Assembly: GCA_944340905.1 (NCBI GenBank)
Contig: CALVLT010000002.1
Span: 1-64,000, forward strand
DNA: 64,000 nt
From: an uncultured Clostridia bacterium
GTDB lineage: Bacteria > Bacillota > Clostridia > Christensenellales > Borkfalkiaceae
Reading direction: 5' to 3'
The position numbers and the translations under genes were made by a program. The notes beneath the pieces are model-generated. The model did no database searches and was not told where the DNA came from. It worked only from the letters and a program-made list of their open reading frames with translations. Shown in pieces: positions 1 through 8,194 of this stretch. Position 1 is the stretch's first letter. Every line of letters starts with the position of its first letter.

Positions 1-333
1 GCGCTCCAGACTGTCCGCAATGGGGAAGAGCTTGACGACAACGTCGCTGCGCCCCTCCGTATACGCCTGCGAACGGGCGGACGACGTGCGCTTGCGGTAG
101 TTATCATACTCTGCCGTGACGGAATACCACTTGCGCTTGAAGTCCTCCGCCGCAGCGAGCGCCTTGGCAAGGTCTGCCTGCAGCTGCTCCGCCGTGGGCT
201 GCGCGGGAAGGTCTGCCTCGGGCGCCCCCTCCGGCTGCGCGGCCTGTTCGGGCTGCATCGCCTGTTCGGGCTGTTCGGGCTGCGCCTGCGCCTCGGGCAT
301 CTCTTCTTTTTTCTTTGTCTTTTTCTCGTTCAC
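1..333 (-). CDS. grpE: GrpE nucleotide exchange factor (N-terminal part, cut by window edge)
   Basis: GrpE releases ADP from DnaK in the cytoplasmic Hsp70 cycle. Only the first 111 residues are here; the gene runs off the left edge. The first ~50 residues are a Lys/Glu-rich start followed by a Gln/Pro/Ala tail with repeated PEQ units. The conserved coiled-coil region follows, with EYDNYRKR and the closing FPIADSLER that marks entry to the GrpE core. GTG at 333 is chosen because AAGG lies about 7 bases upstream; ATG at 300 is an internal alternative. The next gene is divergent, so hrcA does not precede grpE, and no CIRCE inverted repeat is visible in the 130 bases upstream. Family call is firm. 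Confidence 0.88.
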   Translation of the reverse strand, partial: MNEKKTKKKEEMPEAQAQPEQPEQAMQPEQAAQPEGAPEADLPAQPTAEQLQADLAKALAAAEDFKRKWYSVTAEYDNYRKRTSSARSQAYTEGRSDVVVKLFPIADSLER

Positions 334-461
334 GTCGTTACCTTCGCTGATTTTCGTCACCTTTCATATAAAACAATTCGGCAGAAATTAAACATCATTT
401 ACAAATTTTTAAGAAAAATTTTTGCGCCCGCCCGCCGCGGTGCCCTTGCGCCGTACAAACC

Positions 462-490
462 TTGACGCGGCAGAAAAAACATGCTATAAT
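462..490 (+). promoter_or_regulatory. Sigma-A promoter for the 518-1479 operon
   Basis: TTGACG at 462-467 and TATAAT at 485-490 are separated by 17 bases. The SD AGGGAGG (507-513) precedes the ATG at 518. Confidence 0.85.
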
Positions 491-517
491 CGTACAAAAA
501 GGGTCTAGGGAGGAACT

Positions 518-985
518 ATGGGCTGGGAAATTGCCGCAAATATCGCAGAAGTCGTCACGAGCATTTCGCTCGTCGTCGCGATCATCCAACTGATCCGCGA
601 GAAAGGGAACGAAAATACCTCCGCGTTCTTCTATCTGCACCAATATCTGTCGCAGGAACAGTTCAGCATCGCGCGCAAAAAGGTGCGCACGGAACTGTTC
701 AAAAAGGACTATACCACATGGACGGAGGAGGATCGCGAACAGGCCAACCGCGTCTGCGCGAGCTACGATCAGGCAGGCATCCTCATCAGCGGCGGCGTGA
801 TCAATCCGAAGACTGCGCGCGGATTTTTATCCTCCTCGTGGGGAAGGAGCATCATCGATCAGTATGAATGCCTGCATGCCTTCCTCGACGACAAACAGAC
901 GCCCTCGCAGACGGGCAAGGAATTTTTTCATCACTTCACATGGCTGTATCTGCAGGCAAAGAAATATCAGGGAGATAAAATATGA
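518..985 (+). CDS. Membrane-anchored DUF4760-like protein of unknown function
   Basis: 155 residues. One hydrophobic helix at residues ~7-25 (IAEVVTSISLVVAIIQL) should anchor it in the membrane with a helical, charged body in the cytoplasm. The body (YLSQEQFSIARKKV, later SIIDQYECLHAFL) resembles DUF4760-type helical proteins, but I do not recognise it with certainty. Strong promoter and SD precede it. Its TGA overlaps the ATG of the next gene (ATGA), so the two are translationally coupled and probably act together. A membrane helix beside a SLOG-fold ligand-binding protein recalls membrane-effector pairs of conflict systems; that reading is inference only. Confidence 0.72.
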   Translation: MGWEIAANIAEVVTSISLVVAIIQLIREKGNENTSAFFYLHQYLSQEQFSIARKKVRTELFKKDYTTWTEEDREQANRVCASYDQAGILISGGVINPKTARGFLSSSWGRSIIDQYECLHAFLDDKQTPSQTGKEFFHHFTWLYLQAKKYQGDKI

Positions 986-1479
986 ATAAGATCGCCTTTA
1001 TCCGGACGGGCGGACAGACGGGCGTAGACCGCGCTGCCCTCGACCTTGCAAGAAAATTCAACATTCCCATCCTCGGGTGGTGTCCGAAGGACGGCTGGGC
1101 AGAGGACATGCCGTCTGCGCCCGGGATCAGGGCGCTCTTCCCCGAGCTGAAGGAGACGCCCTTGTCGGACGTGGCGCAGCGCACGCGCTGGAACGTCCGC
1201 GATTCCCATGCGACGCTCATCATCAACCCCAGGCGCTCCGATTATTCCAAGGGCACGAACACGACCGAAGAGGCGGCAAGGGAATTCGGCAGACCCTACC
1301 TGGAGGTTCGCAGCGGGAAAAATGCCCCCGAAGTCATCGGATGGCTGAATGCGCTCGGATATGAGCTGACGCTGAATATCGGCGGCCCGCGGGCAAGCGA
1401 ATGCCCCGAGGCCTACCAAAAGACGATAAAAATCATGGAGAACGTCATCCGCACCGTCAATCATATTCCATTGAAGTGA
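982..1479 (+). CDS. SLOG-superfamily protein, putative molybdenum-carrier (YpsA-like) family
   Basis: 165 residues with a Rossmann-like nucleotide-binding start: TGGQTGVDRAALD (residues ~9-21) carries the GGxxGxD loop typical of the MoCo-carrier/YpsA branch of the SLOG (SMF/DprA-LOG) superfamily. Further family marks are GWCPKDGWAEDM, RTRWNVRDS, LIINP and GTNTTEEAAREFGRPY. Length fits the family (about 150-170). Such proteins bind nucleotides or nucleotide-derived ligands; the old carrier name does not prove a role with molybdenum, and no molybdopterin genes are nearby. Its start overlaps the stop of the membrane-protein gene by 4 bases. A strong hairpin follows at once, so this is a two-gene operon. 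Confidence 0.8.
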   Translation: MNKIAFIRTGGQTGVDRAALDLARKFNIPILGWCPKDGWAEDMPSAPGIRALFPELKETPLSDVAQRTRWNVRDSHATLIINPRRSDYSKGTNTTEEAAREFGRPYLEVRSGKNAPEVIGWLNALGYELTLNIGGPRASECPEAYQKTIKIMENVIRTVNHIPLK

Positions 1480-1498
1480 TAATATCCCTTATTAAAAG

Positions 1499-1529
1499 AC
1501 AGCCCCCGCGCAGAGAGCGCGGGGGCTGT
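1499..1529. terminator. Bidirectional hairpin terminator between the SLOG gene and gapA
   Basis: 13-bp stem 1499-1511/1517-1529 (ACAGCCCCCGCGC and its complement) with a 5-base loop, placed between two converging genes. A T-rich tract follows on the + side. Confidence 0.85.
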
Positions 1530-1545
1530 ATTCGTTTTCAGATAT

Positions 1546-2568
1546 TTACTTGAGTTCCGCAAAGTATTTGATCGTGCGGACCATCTGGCTGGTGTAGGAA
1601 TTCTCGTTGTCGTACCAGGAGACGACCTTGACGAGCGTGGTGCCGTCGCCGATGGGCATGCACTTGGTCTGCGTTGCATCGAACAGCGAACCGTAGGTGA
1701 TGCCGATGATGTCGGAAGAGACGATCTCTTCTTCGGTGTAGCCGAAGGAAGCGGAAGCAGCGTCCTTCATCGCCTTGTTGACGTCCTCCGCCTTGACCTC
1801 GCCTTCGCAGATCGCAATGAGCTGGGTCAGCGAACCCGTGGGAACGGGAACGCGCTGCGCGCAGCCGTCAAGCACGCCGTTGAGTTCGGGAATGACGAGG
1901 CCGATCGCCTTTGCCGCACCCGTGGAGTTGGGAACGACGTTGACCGCAGCGGCGCGCGCACGGCGCAGATCGCCCTTGCGGTGAGGCCCGTCGAGCACCA
2001 TCTGGTCGCCCGTGTAGGCGTGAATGGTGGTCATGTAGCCCTTCTTGATCTTGGCAAACTTGTTGAGCGTGTCCGCCATGGGAGCCAGGCAGTTGGTCGT
2101 GCAGGATGCGGCGGAGATGATGGTGTCCGTTGCCTTGAGCGTCTTTTCATTGACGCTGTACACGATGGTGGGCAGATCGTTGCCGGCAGGAGCGGAGATG
2201 ATGACCTTCTTTGCGCCCGCATCGATATGCGCCTGCGCCTTCGCCTTGGACGTATAGAACCCCGTGCACTCGAGCACGACGTCTACGCCGATCTCGCCCC
2301 AAGGCAGGTCCTTCGCATCCTTTTCCTTATAGATGCGGATGGTCTTGCCGTCAACGGTGATGGTGCCGGCCTCGTCGTCTGCGCTGACGGTGTCCGCAAG
2401 CGCGTATCTGCCCTGCGCGGAATCGTACTTGAGAAGGTGCGCGAGCATCTTGGGGCTGGTGAGGTCGTTGATCGCAACGATCTCATAGCCGGGAGCGTTG
2501 AACATCTGACGGAATGCGAGACGCCCGATGCGGCCGAATCCGTTGATTGCCACTTTTACGTTTGCCAT
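1546..2568 (-). CDS. gapA: Glyceraldehyde-3-phosphate dehydrogenase
   Basis: Converts glyceraldehyde-3-phosphate, NAD+ and phosphate to 1,3-bisphosphoglycerate in glycolysis. 340 residues, standard length. The N-terminal NAD fold starts with [11 protein letters not shown]; the catalytic cysteine is in [12 protein letters not shown]; the C-terminal part has [13 protein letters not shown] and [17 protein letters not shown] at 2568 is chosen because GGAGGA precedes it and the protein then begins [12 protein letters not shown], as in orthologues; a longer reading would add seven residues. Own promoter at 2631-2659, divergent from fba, so two steps of central glycolysis share one intergenic control region. 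No repressor gene such as cggR lies beside it. Confidence 0.97.
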   Translation of the reverse strand: MANVKVAINGFGRIGRLAFRQMFNAPGYEIVAINDLTSPKMLAHLLKYDSAQGRYALADTVSADDEAGTITVDGKTIRIYKEKDAKDLPWGEIGVDVVLECTGFYTSKAKAQAHIDAGAKKVIISAPAGNDLPTIVYSVNEKTLKATDTIISAASCTTNCLAPMADTLNKFAKIKKGYMTTIHAYTGDQMVLDGPHRKGDLRRARAAAVNVVPNSTGAAKAIGLVIPELNGVLDGCAQRVPVPTGSLTQLIAICEGEVKAEDVNKAMKDAASASFGYTEEEIVSSDIIGITYGSLFDATQTKCMPIGDGTTLVKVVSWYDNENSYTSQMVRTIKYFAELK

Positions 2569-2630
2569 GTGAATAATTCCTCCGAACACAATTTTTCGGC
2601 GCTTGAAGAATGCGCCCTTGTCCGCATCAT

Positions 2631-2659
2631 ATTGTACTACACTTTTGTCCGCCTGTCAA
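2631..2659 (-). promoter_or_regulatory. Sigma-A promoter of gapA
   Basis: On the minus strand TTGACA (2659-2654), 17-base spacer, TACAAT (2636-2631). About 55 bases of leader precede the SD. Confidence 0.88.
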
Positions 2660-2717
2660 CGATTTTTTTTGAAATTTCTGCGCATGAATTTCCCGCTTAA
2701 AATTTGGGCGAAACCCC

Positions 2718-2746
2718 TTGCAATTTGCGCCGAAAAGAATTATAAT
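2718..2746 (+). promoter_or_regulatory. Sigma-A promoter of fba
   Basis: TTGCAA (2718-2723), 17-base spacer, TATAAT (2741-2746). The SD GGAGGA at 2761-2766 fits the ATG at 2775. Confidence 0.85.
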
Positions 2747-2774
2747 GAAAGAAAAAGTTCGGAGGACAAACTTC

Positions 2775-3710
2775 ATGCCTTTGGTCACTACGACTGAAAT
2801 GTTCAAAAAGGCGTACGCGGGCGGCTATGCGGTCGGCGCGTTCAACGTCAACAATATGGAGATGATCCAGGCGATCGTGGAGGCGGCGAACGAATGCCGC
2901 TCCCCCGTTATCCTGCAGGTCTCCGCGGGCGCGAGAAAGTACGCGAACCCCGTCTATCTTCGCCATCTGGTGGAGGCGGCGGTCGAGACGACGGATATTC
3001 CCATCGCGATGCACCTCGACCACGGCGCGGATTTTGACATCTGCAAGGCGTCCATCGACGGCGGCTTTACCTCCGTCATGATCGATGCCTCCTCCAAGCC
3101 CTGGGAGGAGAACATCGCCCTGACCAGAAAGGTCGTGGAATACGCGCACGCACACGGCGTGGTGGTCGAGGCGGAGCTGGGCAAGCTCGCCGGCATCGAG
3201 GACGACGTGAAGGTGGAGGCGCACGACGCCATGTTCACCTCGCCCGACGAAGTCGAAGAATTCACTCAGAGAACGGGCTGCGATTCGCTTGCCATCGCCA
3301 TCGGCACCAGCCACGGCGCATACAAGTTCAAGCCCGGCCAGGACCCCAAGCTGCGCATCGACATCCTCGAGGAGATCGGCAGGCGGCTGCCCGGATTCCC
3401 CATCGTTCTGCACGGCGCGTCCAGCGTGCCGCAGGACCAGGTGGCGGTCGTCAACCAGTTCGGCGGCTCCATGCCCAACGCCATCGGCATTCCCGAGAGC
3501 GAACTGAAGAAGGCGGCTGCCCTTGCCGTGTGCAAGATCAACATCGACTCCGACCTGCGCGTTGCCTTTACGGCAGCCGTAAGAAAGCACTTTGTGGAGC
3601 ATCCCGATCATTTCGACCCCCGCCAATATTTGGGCGACGCGCGCGCGAACATGAAGGAGATGGTCAAGCACAAGATCGTGGAAGTGCTCGGCTCGGCAAA
3701 CAAAGCATAA
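2775..3710 (+). CDS. fba: Class II fructose-1,6-bisphosphate aldolase
   Basis: Zinc-dependent cleavage of fructose-1,6-bisphosphate to two triose phosphates. 311 residues. Visible class II marks: GAFNVNNMEMIQAI near residue 20, AMHLDHGADFD with the catalytic Asp and first zinc His (~residues 77-87), VEAELGKLAGIEDD, GTSHGAYK, VLHGASSVP and NIDSDLR for substrate binding. ATG at 2775 follows GGAGGA at 2761-2766; the longer in-frame start at 2718 lies inside the promoter and is rejected. Single-gene transcript ended by the hairpin at 3738-3769. Confidence 0.96.
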   Translation: MPLVTTTEMFKKAYAGGYAVGAFNVNNMEMIQAIVEAANECRSPVILQVSAGARKYANPVYLRHLVEAAVETTDIPIAMHLDHGADFDICKASIDGGFTSVMIDASSKPWEENIALTRKVVEYAHAHGVVVEAELGKLAGIEDDVKVEAHDAMFTSPDEVEEFTQRTGCDSLAIAIGTSHGAYKFKPGQDPKLRIDILEEIGRRLPGFPIVLHGASSVPQDQVAVVNQFGGSMPNAIGIPESELKKAAALAVCKINIDSDLRVAFTAAVRKHFVEHPDHFDPRQYLGDARANMKEMVKHKIVEVLGSANKA

Positions 3711-3737
3711 CTTTTTATCCTATACCTCCTTTTGTGA

Positions 3738-3769
3738 ATACGGCGGCGGGAAAAATCCCGCCGCCGTAT
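3738..3769 (+). terminator. Intrinsic terminator of fba
   Basis: 14-bp stem (3738-3751/3756-3769) with an AAAA loop, then CTTTTGT. Confidence 0.88.
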
Positions 3770-4702
3770 CTTTTGTATGGAGCGATTCTAGCCCGTTCCC
3801 CCACCCCCTCATCTCTGCGCTCGGAATGACGGCGAACGGAGATTGGGCAGCGCGTCATAACTTCGGAATCTCCTCGCTCTCAACGTCATTCAGAGCGGAG
3901 GGCGCAGCCCGTAGCGCAGAATCCCCTCACAGAATGCACAATCCCCCCTGTCCTTCGGACATCCCCCCTTAAAACAAGTATTAAGGGGGGCAAGAAAAAG
4001 GCTCCCTCCGAGAGGGAGCTGTCTGCGGAGCAGACTGAGGGAGTATTCTTCTCCCGCTGGGGTGAGCCATGCATTACAAAGCCTTCCCCTCGGGGGGAAA
4101 GTGTCTGCGGAGCAGACGGATGAGGGGGTTCCCCCCTTAACGCCCGCAGGGCTTTAAGGGGGGTGGCGCGCAGCGACGGGGGGATCACTCCTTCCGCCTC
4201 GCTCCGCTCGGCACCTCCCTCTCAGAGGGAGGCATTCCGCGTCTCTTTGCCCCTAAGACAACGTATGAGGGGATTCTTCGGGCTGTCGCCCTCTGAATGA
4301 CGATGAGAGAGTAAGAAAGGCTTCCCCCTGGGGGAAGCTCCGCCGCAGGCGGTGATGAGGGGTTTAAGTGCAGAAGAACAAGCATTACCCCTCATCCGTC
4401 AAGCTCGCAAGCTCGCCTGCCACCTTCCCCCCAAGGGGAAGGCTTAATCGTGTTTTCAAGCTCATAAAACAACATATGAGGGAATTCTCACGCCGTGCGT
4501 GCGCACGGCTCAGAATGACGATTGGCAGAATATTTTTCCTCGCATCGGGTACGGATTTTGCGCCGGCACAGCAAATCCCCTCTTTCTTTATCTAAGGATA
4601 GTGTAAGGGAGCAATACGAACCCGATCAAAAGCGGAATCTGTACACTCATACCTTGTTGAAGCCCTTGCCCGTGCCACACGGCACGCGCTGCGGACTTTT
4701 CT

Positions 4703-4806
4703 CGGCGGCACCAATGTAGAGTGCCGCCTCGGGCACGAAATTGCTGCTGAAATCGCAATTTCTTAGTTCGGAGCCGCGCGCACGGCACACTGTGCCGATG
4801 CGCATC
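4703..4806 (+). repeat. E4 structured element, copy 1
   Basis: Three successive perfect hairpins: GGCGGCAC/GTGCCGCC (4704-4711/4721-4728), AAATTGC/GCAATTT (4738-4744/4755-4761) and CGGCACA/TGTGCCG (4783-4789/4791-4797), then GATGCGCAT. Same order of parts as the copies near 8.2, 35.5, 39.7, 49.6 and 62.1 kb, with different stem sequences. Confidence 0.75.
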
Positions 4807-4894
4807 AAGCGCTCCTCACCGCGTCTGAGACGCACATCTTGCCGCTTTTGATTGCGCAGCACTTTTGGCGCATTCTTTATTCCCGTTATTCCCG

Positions 4895-5002
4895 TTCTCA
4901 AAATTCTTTTTGGAAGAATTTTGAGAAAAAGGAGCGGCAGGTGTTTTCGGCGTAGTGTTTGGCTTTCGCCAAACACCCGCATATGGCACCTTGCCGCGAC
5001 GC
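4895..5002 (-). repeat. E5 structured element, copy 1
   Basis: Read on the minus strand: GTCGCGGCAAGG, then hairpin GTGTTTGGC/GCCAAACAC (4955-4963/4968-4976), then CTGCCGCTCC, then hairpin TTCTCAAAATTCTT and its complement. Homologous in layout to 8300-8372 and 17051-17159. Confidence 0.65.
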
Positions 5003-5132
5003 GATGACGCCGCAATACCCAAGTATTGCAAGGAAGATGAGCGAAAAGATGCCGAAAGGGCGCCGCCAAAAGCGTGGTTCGTATTTTTCCCTTACACTAT
5101 AGCAGACCATACCTGCTATTCAATATGAAATA

Positions 5133-5354
5133 TCAATCCGTATAAGTATGGCTAAATCCACACTTTGCGCAGACATACAGTTTTGCCGTCTTTTTCTTGC
5201 CGCTGAGCCCGCCGAGAATTCCTCCCACCGGACCAAACAGAACACCCCCTAAAATCGCCTTTGTGCCACTGACGCCCGATTTGTAACTATCCGTTGTCAC
5301 TTGTTTCCAATCCGGATATCCTGCTCTGCAAACAGGACAGATAAGATCCACCAT
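5133..5354 (-). CDS. Small zinc-ribbon protein with a glycine-rich centre
   Basis: 73 residues. Starts MVDLICPVC and ends with CAKCGFSHTYTD, so two CxxC knuckles (ICPVC and CAKC) frame the protein and should form one zinc ribbon. Between them is a hydrophobic, Gly-rich stretch (AILGGVLFGPVGGILGGLSG) that looks like a glycine-zipper membrane hairpin. ATG at 5354 is chosen for AGGAGG 9 bases upstream. Its promoter spacer is filled by a perfect palindrome, and the XRE repressor gene next door is divergent, so it is very likely the repressor's target. Similar small ribbons are common in Firmicutes; function is unknown. Confidence 0.72.
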   Translation of the reverse strand: MVDLICPVCRAGYPDWKQVTTDSYKSGVSGTKAILGGVLFGPVGGILGGLSGKKKTAKLYVCAKCGFSHTYTD

Positions 5355-5393
5355 TTTGTGATTCCTCCTTATGATCAATATTTCACACCAACG

Positions 5394-5422
5394 ATTGTAC
5401 TAGATAAATTATCTAGTGTCAA
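5394..5422 (-). promoter_or_regulatory. Promoter of the zinc-ribbon gene
   Basis: TTGACA (5422-5417) and TACAAT (5399-5394) on the minus strand, exactly 17 bases apart. The whole spacer (5400-5416) is the palindrome CTAGATAA-A-TTATCTAG. Confidence 0.88.
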
Positions 5423-5437
5423 GATATTTTATCTAGT
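5399..5437. promoter_or_regulatory. Double operator of the XRE cassette
   Basis: Site 1 (5399-5417) is a perfect 9-bp inverted repeat, ACTAGATAA/TTATCTAGT, around one base. Site 2 (5420-5436) keeps TTATCTAG on one arm and CAAGATAT on the other, two mismatches from site 1. Site 1 would block the zinc-ribbon promoter; site 2 lies just upstream of the XRE gene and could give autoregulation. Protein binding is inferred. Confidence 0.7.
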
Positions 5438-5455
5438 TTTTACTAAAATGTATAT

Positions 5456-5656
5456 GTGGATGCCATATTTTGTAAAAACTTAAAAAACGTCAGAAAAGAA
5501 CGCGGTTTCACGCAAAAACAGGTAGCACAACTGCTTCATGTTGTAGAAAGCTGCTATGCAAATTGGGAACAGGGACGAACCGAGCCAAATCTCACAACCT
5601 TAAGGCAGCTTGCAAAAATATTCAATGTATCTGTTGATGAACTGCTCAACGATTAA
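5456..5656 (+). CDS. XRE-family (Cro/C1-type) helix-turn-helix repressor
   Basis: 66 residues: a single HTH_3 domain and nothing else. NLKNVRKERGFTQKQVAQLL gives helices 1-2; VVESCYANWEQGRTEPN is the turn and recognition helix; IFNVSVDELLND is the usual ending. The only in-frame start after the stop at 5444-5446 that fits is GTG at 5456. It has no SD, and a TAAAAT box (5444-5449) lies six bases before it, so the message may be leaderless, like lambda cI from PRM. Divergent from the zinc-ribbon gene, with two operator-like sites between. The cassette is AT-richer than its neighbours and sits between a repeat block and a terminator, consistent with acquisition. Confidence 0.82.
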   Translation: MDAIFCKNLKNVRKERGFTQKQVAQLLHVVESCYANWEQGRTEPNLTTLRQLAKIFNVSVDELLND

Positions 5657-5693
5657 AACAACGAAATAAGCGTCATTCTTTTTATACAAAAAA

Positions 5694-5725
5694 CGCGCCG
5701 CCGCGGAATGTTCCGCGGCGGCGCG
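5694..5725. terminator. Bidirectional terminator between XRE gene and ktrA
   Basis: 15-bp GC-rich stem (5694-5708/5711-5725) with a 2-base loop. A-rich on the left and T-rich on the right, between converging genes. Confidence 0.85.
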
Positions 5726-5752
5726 CAATTTGATTGCTTGTCCGTAATGCTG

Positions 5753-6406
5753 TTACTTCTGCTTGTTTGTGAAGGCGAGGATGTGCTCGGTGTTGCCGAA
5801 CACCAAAAGCTGGTCGCCCTCGCGGAACACATAGTCGCCGCTGATGGAGTAGATGATCTCGCCGCTGTTCTTGATGGTGAGGATGTTCATGCCGTAGTTG
5901 ACGCGCGGGTTCACCTCCACGAGCGTCTTTTTCAGCCACTTTTTGGGGAGCGCGATCTCGAAGATGGCATACTCCGAATCGAGGTCCACAAAATTGATGA
6001 CGTTGTCGGTATTCAGGCGCACGGCGAGCTTTTCGGCAATATCGGCGTCCGGATAGATGACCTCGTCCGCGCCCACGCGCAGCAGGAATTTGCGCTGGAT
6101 CTCGGTGGTGGCGCGCGAGACGACCTTTCTGGCGCCGCAGTCCTTCAGATTGGACGTGATCTCGAGGGACGCCTGGAAATCCTCCCCGATGGCGACGATA
6201 CACGCATCGAAGGAGGGAATATCCATCGTCTCCAGGTTGTCCATGCTCATGCAGTTGGCGATGAGCGCGTTGGTGTAGCGGGGCGCGAGCGAATTGATGA
6301 CGTCCTCGCTCTTGTCGACGATCATCACCTCGTCGCCCAGCCCGAGCAGCTTTTCGCCCAGCGTCCTGCCGAATTTTCCCATGCCGATGAGTAATACGGA
6401 AATCAT
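5753..6406 (-). CDS. ktrA: KtrA/TrkA-type potassium uptake regulatory subunit
   Basis: Cytoplasmic gating ring of the Ktr K+ transporter; binds nucleotides through an RCK domain. 217 residues. RCK_N: VLLIGMGKFGRTLGEKL (GxGxFG nucleotide loop), acidic end of strand 2 in MIVDKSED, and the ACIVAIGEDFQ segment. RCK_C: residues ~135-217, ending DYVFREGDQLLVFGNTEHI. Lies 57 bases downstream of ktrB on the same strand, so one operon behind the promoter at 7867-7895. c-di-AMP often controls RCK_C domains of Ktr proteins, and a PgpH-type c-di-AMP hydrolase is encoded at 42-44 kb; that link is inference. Confidence 0.92.
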   Translation of the reverse strand: MISVLLIGMGKFGRTLGEKLLGLGDEVMIVDKSEDVINSLAPRYTNALIANCMSMDNLETMDIPSFDACIVAIGEDFQASLEITSNLKDCGARKVVSRATTEIQRKFLLRVGADEVIYPDADIAEKLAVRLNTDNVINFVDLDSEYAIFEIALPKKWLKKTLVEVNPRVNYGMNILTIKNSGEIIYSISGDYVFREGDQLLVFGNTEHILAFTNKQK

Positions 6407-6463
6407 AACATTCTCCTGTTTATGCCCGCGCCGCGGGCGTTTTTGATTGGCGCCTTGTGCAAA

Positions 6464-7819
6464 CTATCCGATGAACACCGTGTCTACGGGACGGCGCACC
6501 GCCGCCTCACCCTTCTTTCTGCGCCTGAGCGCAAAGGCAAAGGTCAGAATGCCCACGCGGCCCAGATACATGAGCACGATGAGGATGAATTCGGAGACGA
6601 CGGAGATCTTTGCCGTGAGCGCCTGCGTCAGCCCCACCGTGCCGATCGCCGAGACCGTCTCGAACATGACGGCGCTGAACGATGCGACCGCATCCGGTTC
6701 GATGGCGTTGATGAGCAGCGTCGCCGTGATGGTAAGACAGAGATAGGCGACAAAGACGGCAAGCGCCTGCGAGAGCGTACTCTGATCGATGCGGCGCCTG
6801 CCGATGGTGATATCCTTCTTGCCGCGCATGACGCTGACCATGCCCACGATGATGACGGTAAAGGTGCTCACCTTCACGCCGCCGCCCGTGGAACCCGAAC
6901 ACGCGCCGATAAACATTAAAATGATCATCAGCAGGGTGCCGCTGTTGGAGAGGGTCGCGGGGTCGGTGGTGAAGTAACCCGCCGTGCGCGCCGTGGTGGC
7001 ATTGAAGAAGGAACACAGCAGCTTGTCGCCGAAATTAAAACCGGAATAGCTTACGTTGTTCCACTCGAACACCATGAAGAGCGCCGTACCGACGACAAGC
7101 AGCACCGCCGTGCCGATAAGCGCCAGCCGCGTATAGAAGGAAAATTTGCGGGGATTGCCCTTGCAGTCGGCGATATTGCCCCATACGCAGAACCCCAGTC
7201 CGCCGATGATGATGAGAAAGCATATGACGAGGGAGACGAGGGGATCGCGCGCATAATCGACGAGCGAGACCGGTCCGATGATGTCAAACCCTGCGTTGCA
7301 GAACGCCGAAATGGAATGGAACACGCCGTACCAGATGCCGATCGCGCCGTAATCGGGGATAAAGCGGATCATCAAAAGCAGCGCGCCCGCCGTCTCAAAG
7401 ATGAGCGTTCCCAGCAGAATGCGCTTGACGAGCTTTTTCACGCCCGTGAGCTTGCTCTCCCCCACCGACTGCACCATTGCCGTGCGCTCGTACAGCCCGA
7501 AGCTCTTGCCGCCGATCGCCATGAAGAGAATGGAGACGAGCGTCGTGAACCCCAGTCCGCCGATCTGGATGAGACAGATGATGACGACGTGCCCGAAGGT
7601 GGTCCAGTGCTCGGCGGTGACGACGGGCGTCAGGCCCGTGACGCAGGTGGCGGAGGTCGCCACGAACAGGCCGTCAACGTAGTCCGCGAACGTCCCCCAC
7701 TCCCCGCTCTCTTTCGCGAAGGGCAGTACCAGCAAAAAACTGCCGAAGAGAATGAGCAGGAGGTACCCCAGTGCGAGATACCGCCAGACGCTCATTCTCC
7801 GTTTGACCTTGAATTTCAT
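6464..7819 (-). CDS. ktrB: KtrB/TrkH-type potassium channel subunit
   Basis: Membrane pore of the Ktr system. 451 residues with the four-fold pore repeat: selectivity segments TSATCVTGLTPV (~res 55), FCNAGFDIIGP (~res 175), TARTAGYFTTD (~res 295) and AIGTVGLTQ (~res 405). Each holds the conserved Gly. The gate-loop region GACSGSTGGGVKV is present. ATG at 7819 gives the basic start MKFKVKRRMSVWRY directly before the first helix; AGGG precedes it. A longer in-frame start at 7876 lies inside the promoter. Operon with ktrA. Confidence 0.93.
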   Translation of the reverse strand: MKFKVKRRMSVWRYLALGYLLLILFGSFLLVLPFAKESGEWGTFADYVDGLFVATSATCVTGLTPVVTAEHWTTFGHVVIICLIQIGGLGFTTLVSILFMAIGGKSFGLYERTAMVQSVGESKLTGVKKLVKRILLGTLIFETAGALLLMIRFIPDYGAIGIWYGVFHSISAFCNAGFDIIGPVSLVDYARDPLVSLVICFLIIIGGLGFCVWGNIADCKGNPRKFSFYTRLALIGTAVLLVVGTALFMVFEWNNVSYSGFNFGDKLLCSFFNATTARTAGYFTTDPATLSNSGTLLMIILMFIGACSGSTGGGVKVSTFTVIIVGMVSVMRGKKDITIGRRRIDQSTLSQALAVFVAYLCLTITATLLINAIEPDAVASFSAVMFETVSAIGTVGLTQALTAKISVVSEFILIVLMYLGRVGILTFAFALRRRKKGEAAVRRPVDTVFIG

Positions 7820-7866
7820 GGATCCCTCTCGTGCGGGCACGGCATCTCGGCCGCCCCGCCCGTGCA

Positions 7867-7895
7867 ATCGTATCATAATCCGAACAGATTGTCAA
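7867..7895 (-). promoter_or_regulatory. Promoter of ktrB-ktrA
   Basis: TTGACA (7895-7890), 17-base spacer, TACGAT (7872-7867) on the minus strand. Confidence 0.72.
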
Positions 7896-8194
7896 CTATA
7901 TCGATACATTGTGATAAAATATACCATTGCATACCGCTGCGCACCGTCCGCGATCCCCCCGTCACTTCGTGACACCCCCCTTAAAACAAGTATTAAGGGG
8001 GGCGAAAATACGTGTTTTTATACTCTCCACATTCTGCGAGGGGATTCTCACGGCATGGCTGCGCCATGCCTCAGAATGACGCACCCCTTTGCCCGCTTAC
8101 CGTCATTCCAAGGGCGGTAAAATGGTGAAACCACAGCACTCACAAAAAAGATTTGCTTGCAAAGCTTTTTTGCGAAAAGGGTGAAAAGCGCGGT

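Larger units (their letters stand above)
3781..5110. repeat. Intergenic repeat block R1 (no gene)
   Basis: About 1.3 kb with no credible gene. It is built from modules that recur at other operon ends in the window. (E1) CCCCTAAGACA...TGAGGGG boxes at ~4249-4277 and, degenerate, 4464-4487. (E2) a palindrome CCCCCCTTAA...TTAAGGGGGG at ~3964-3992, and its variant with an inner GCCC/GGGC stem at ~4131-4162. (E3) GGGAGC/GGCTCC hairpins followed by a GTCTGC/GCAGAC hairpin at ~4006-4047, ~4076-4124 and ~4317-4363. One E4 and one E5 element close the block. The open frames inside are repeat artefacts. Confidence 0.8.

Noticed and set aside
334..461. CIRCE/HrcA operator upstream of grpE
   Set aside because: No TTAGCACTC-N9-GAGTGCTAA or close variant is present.
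3886..5110. Several 65-140-codon open frames in block R1
   Set aside because: Each crosses several repeat modules and their hairpins, has no SD, and parts of the same translation recur in other repeat blocks.
6420..6456. Terminator between ktrB and ktrA
   Set aside because: The GCCCGC/GCGGGC hairpin has its T-tract on the + strand, opposite to the ktr operon, and no + gene ends there.
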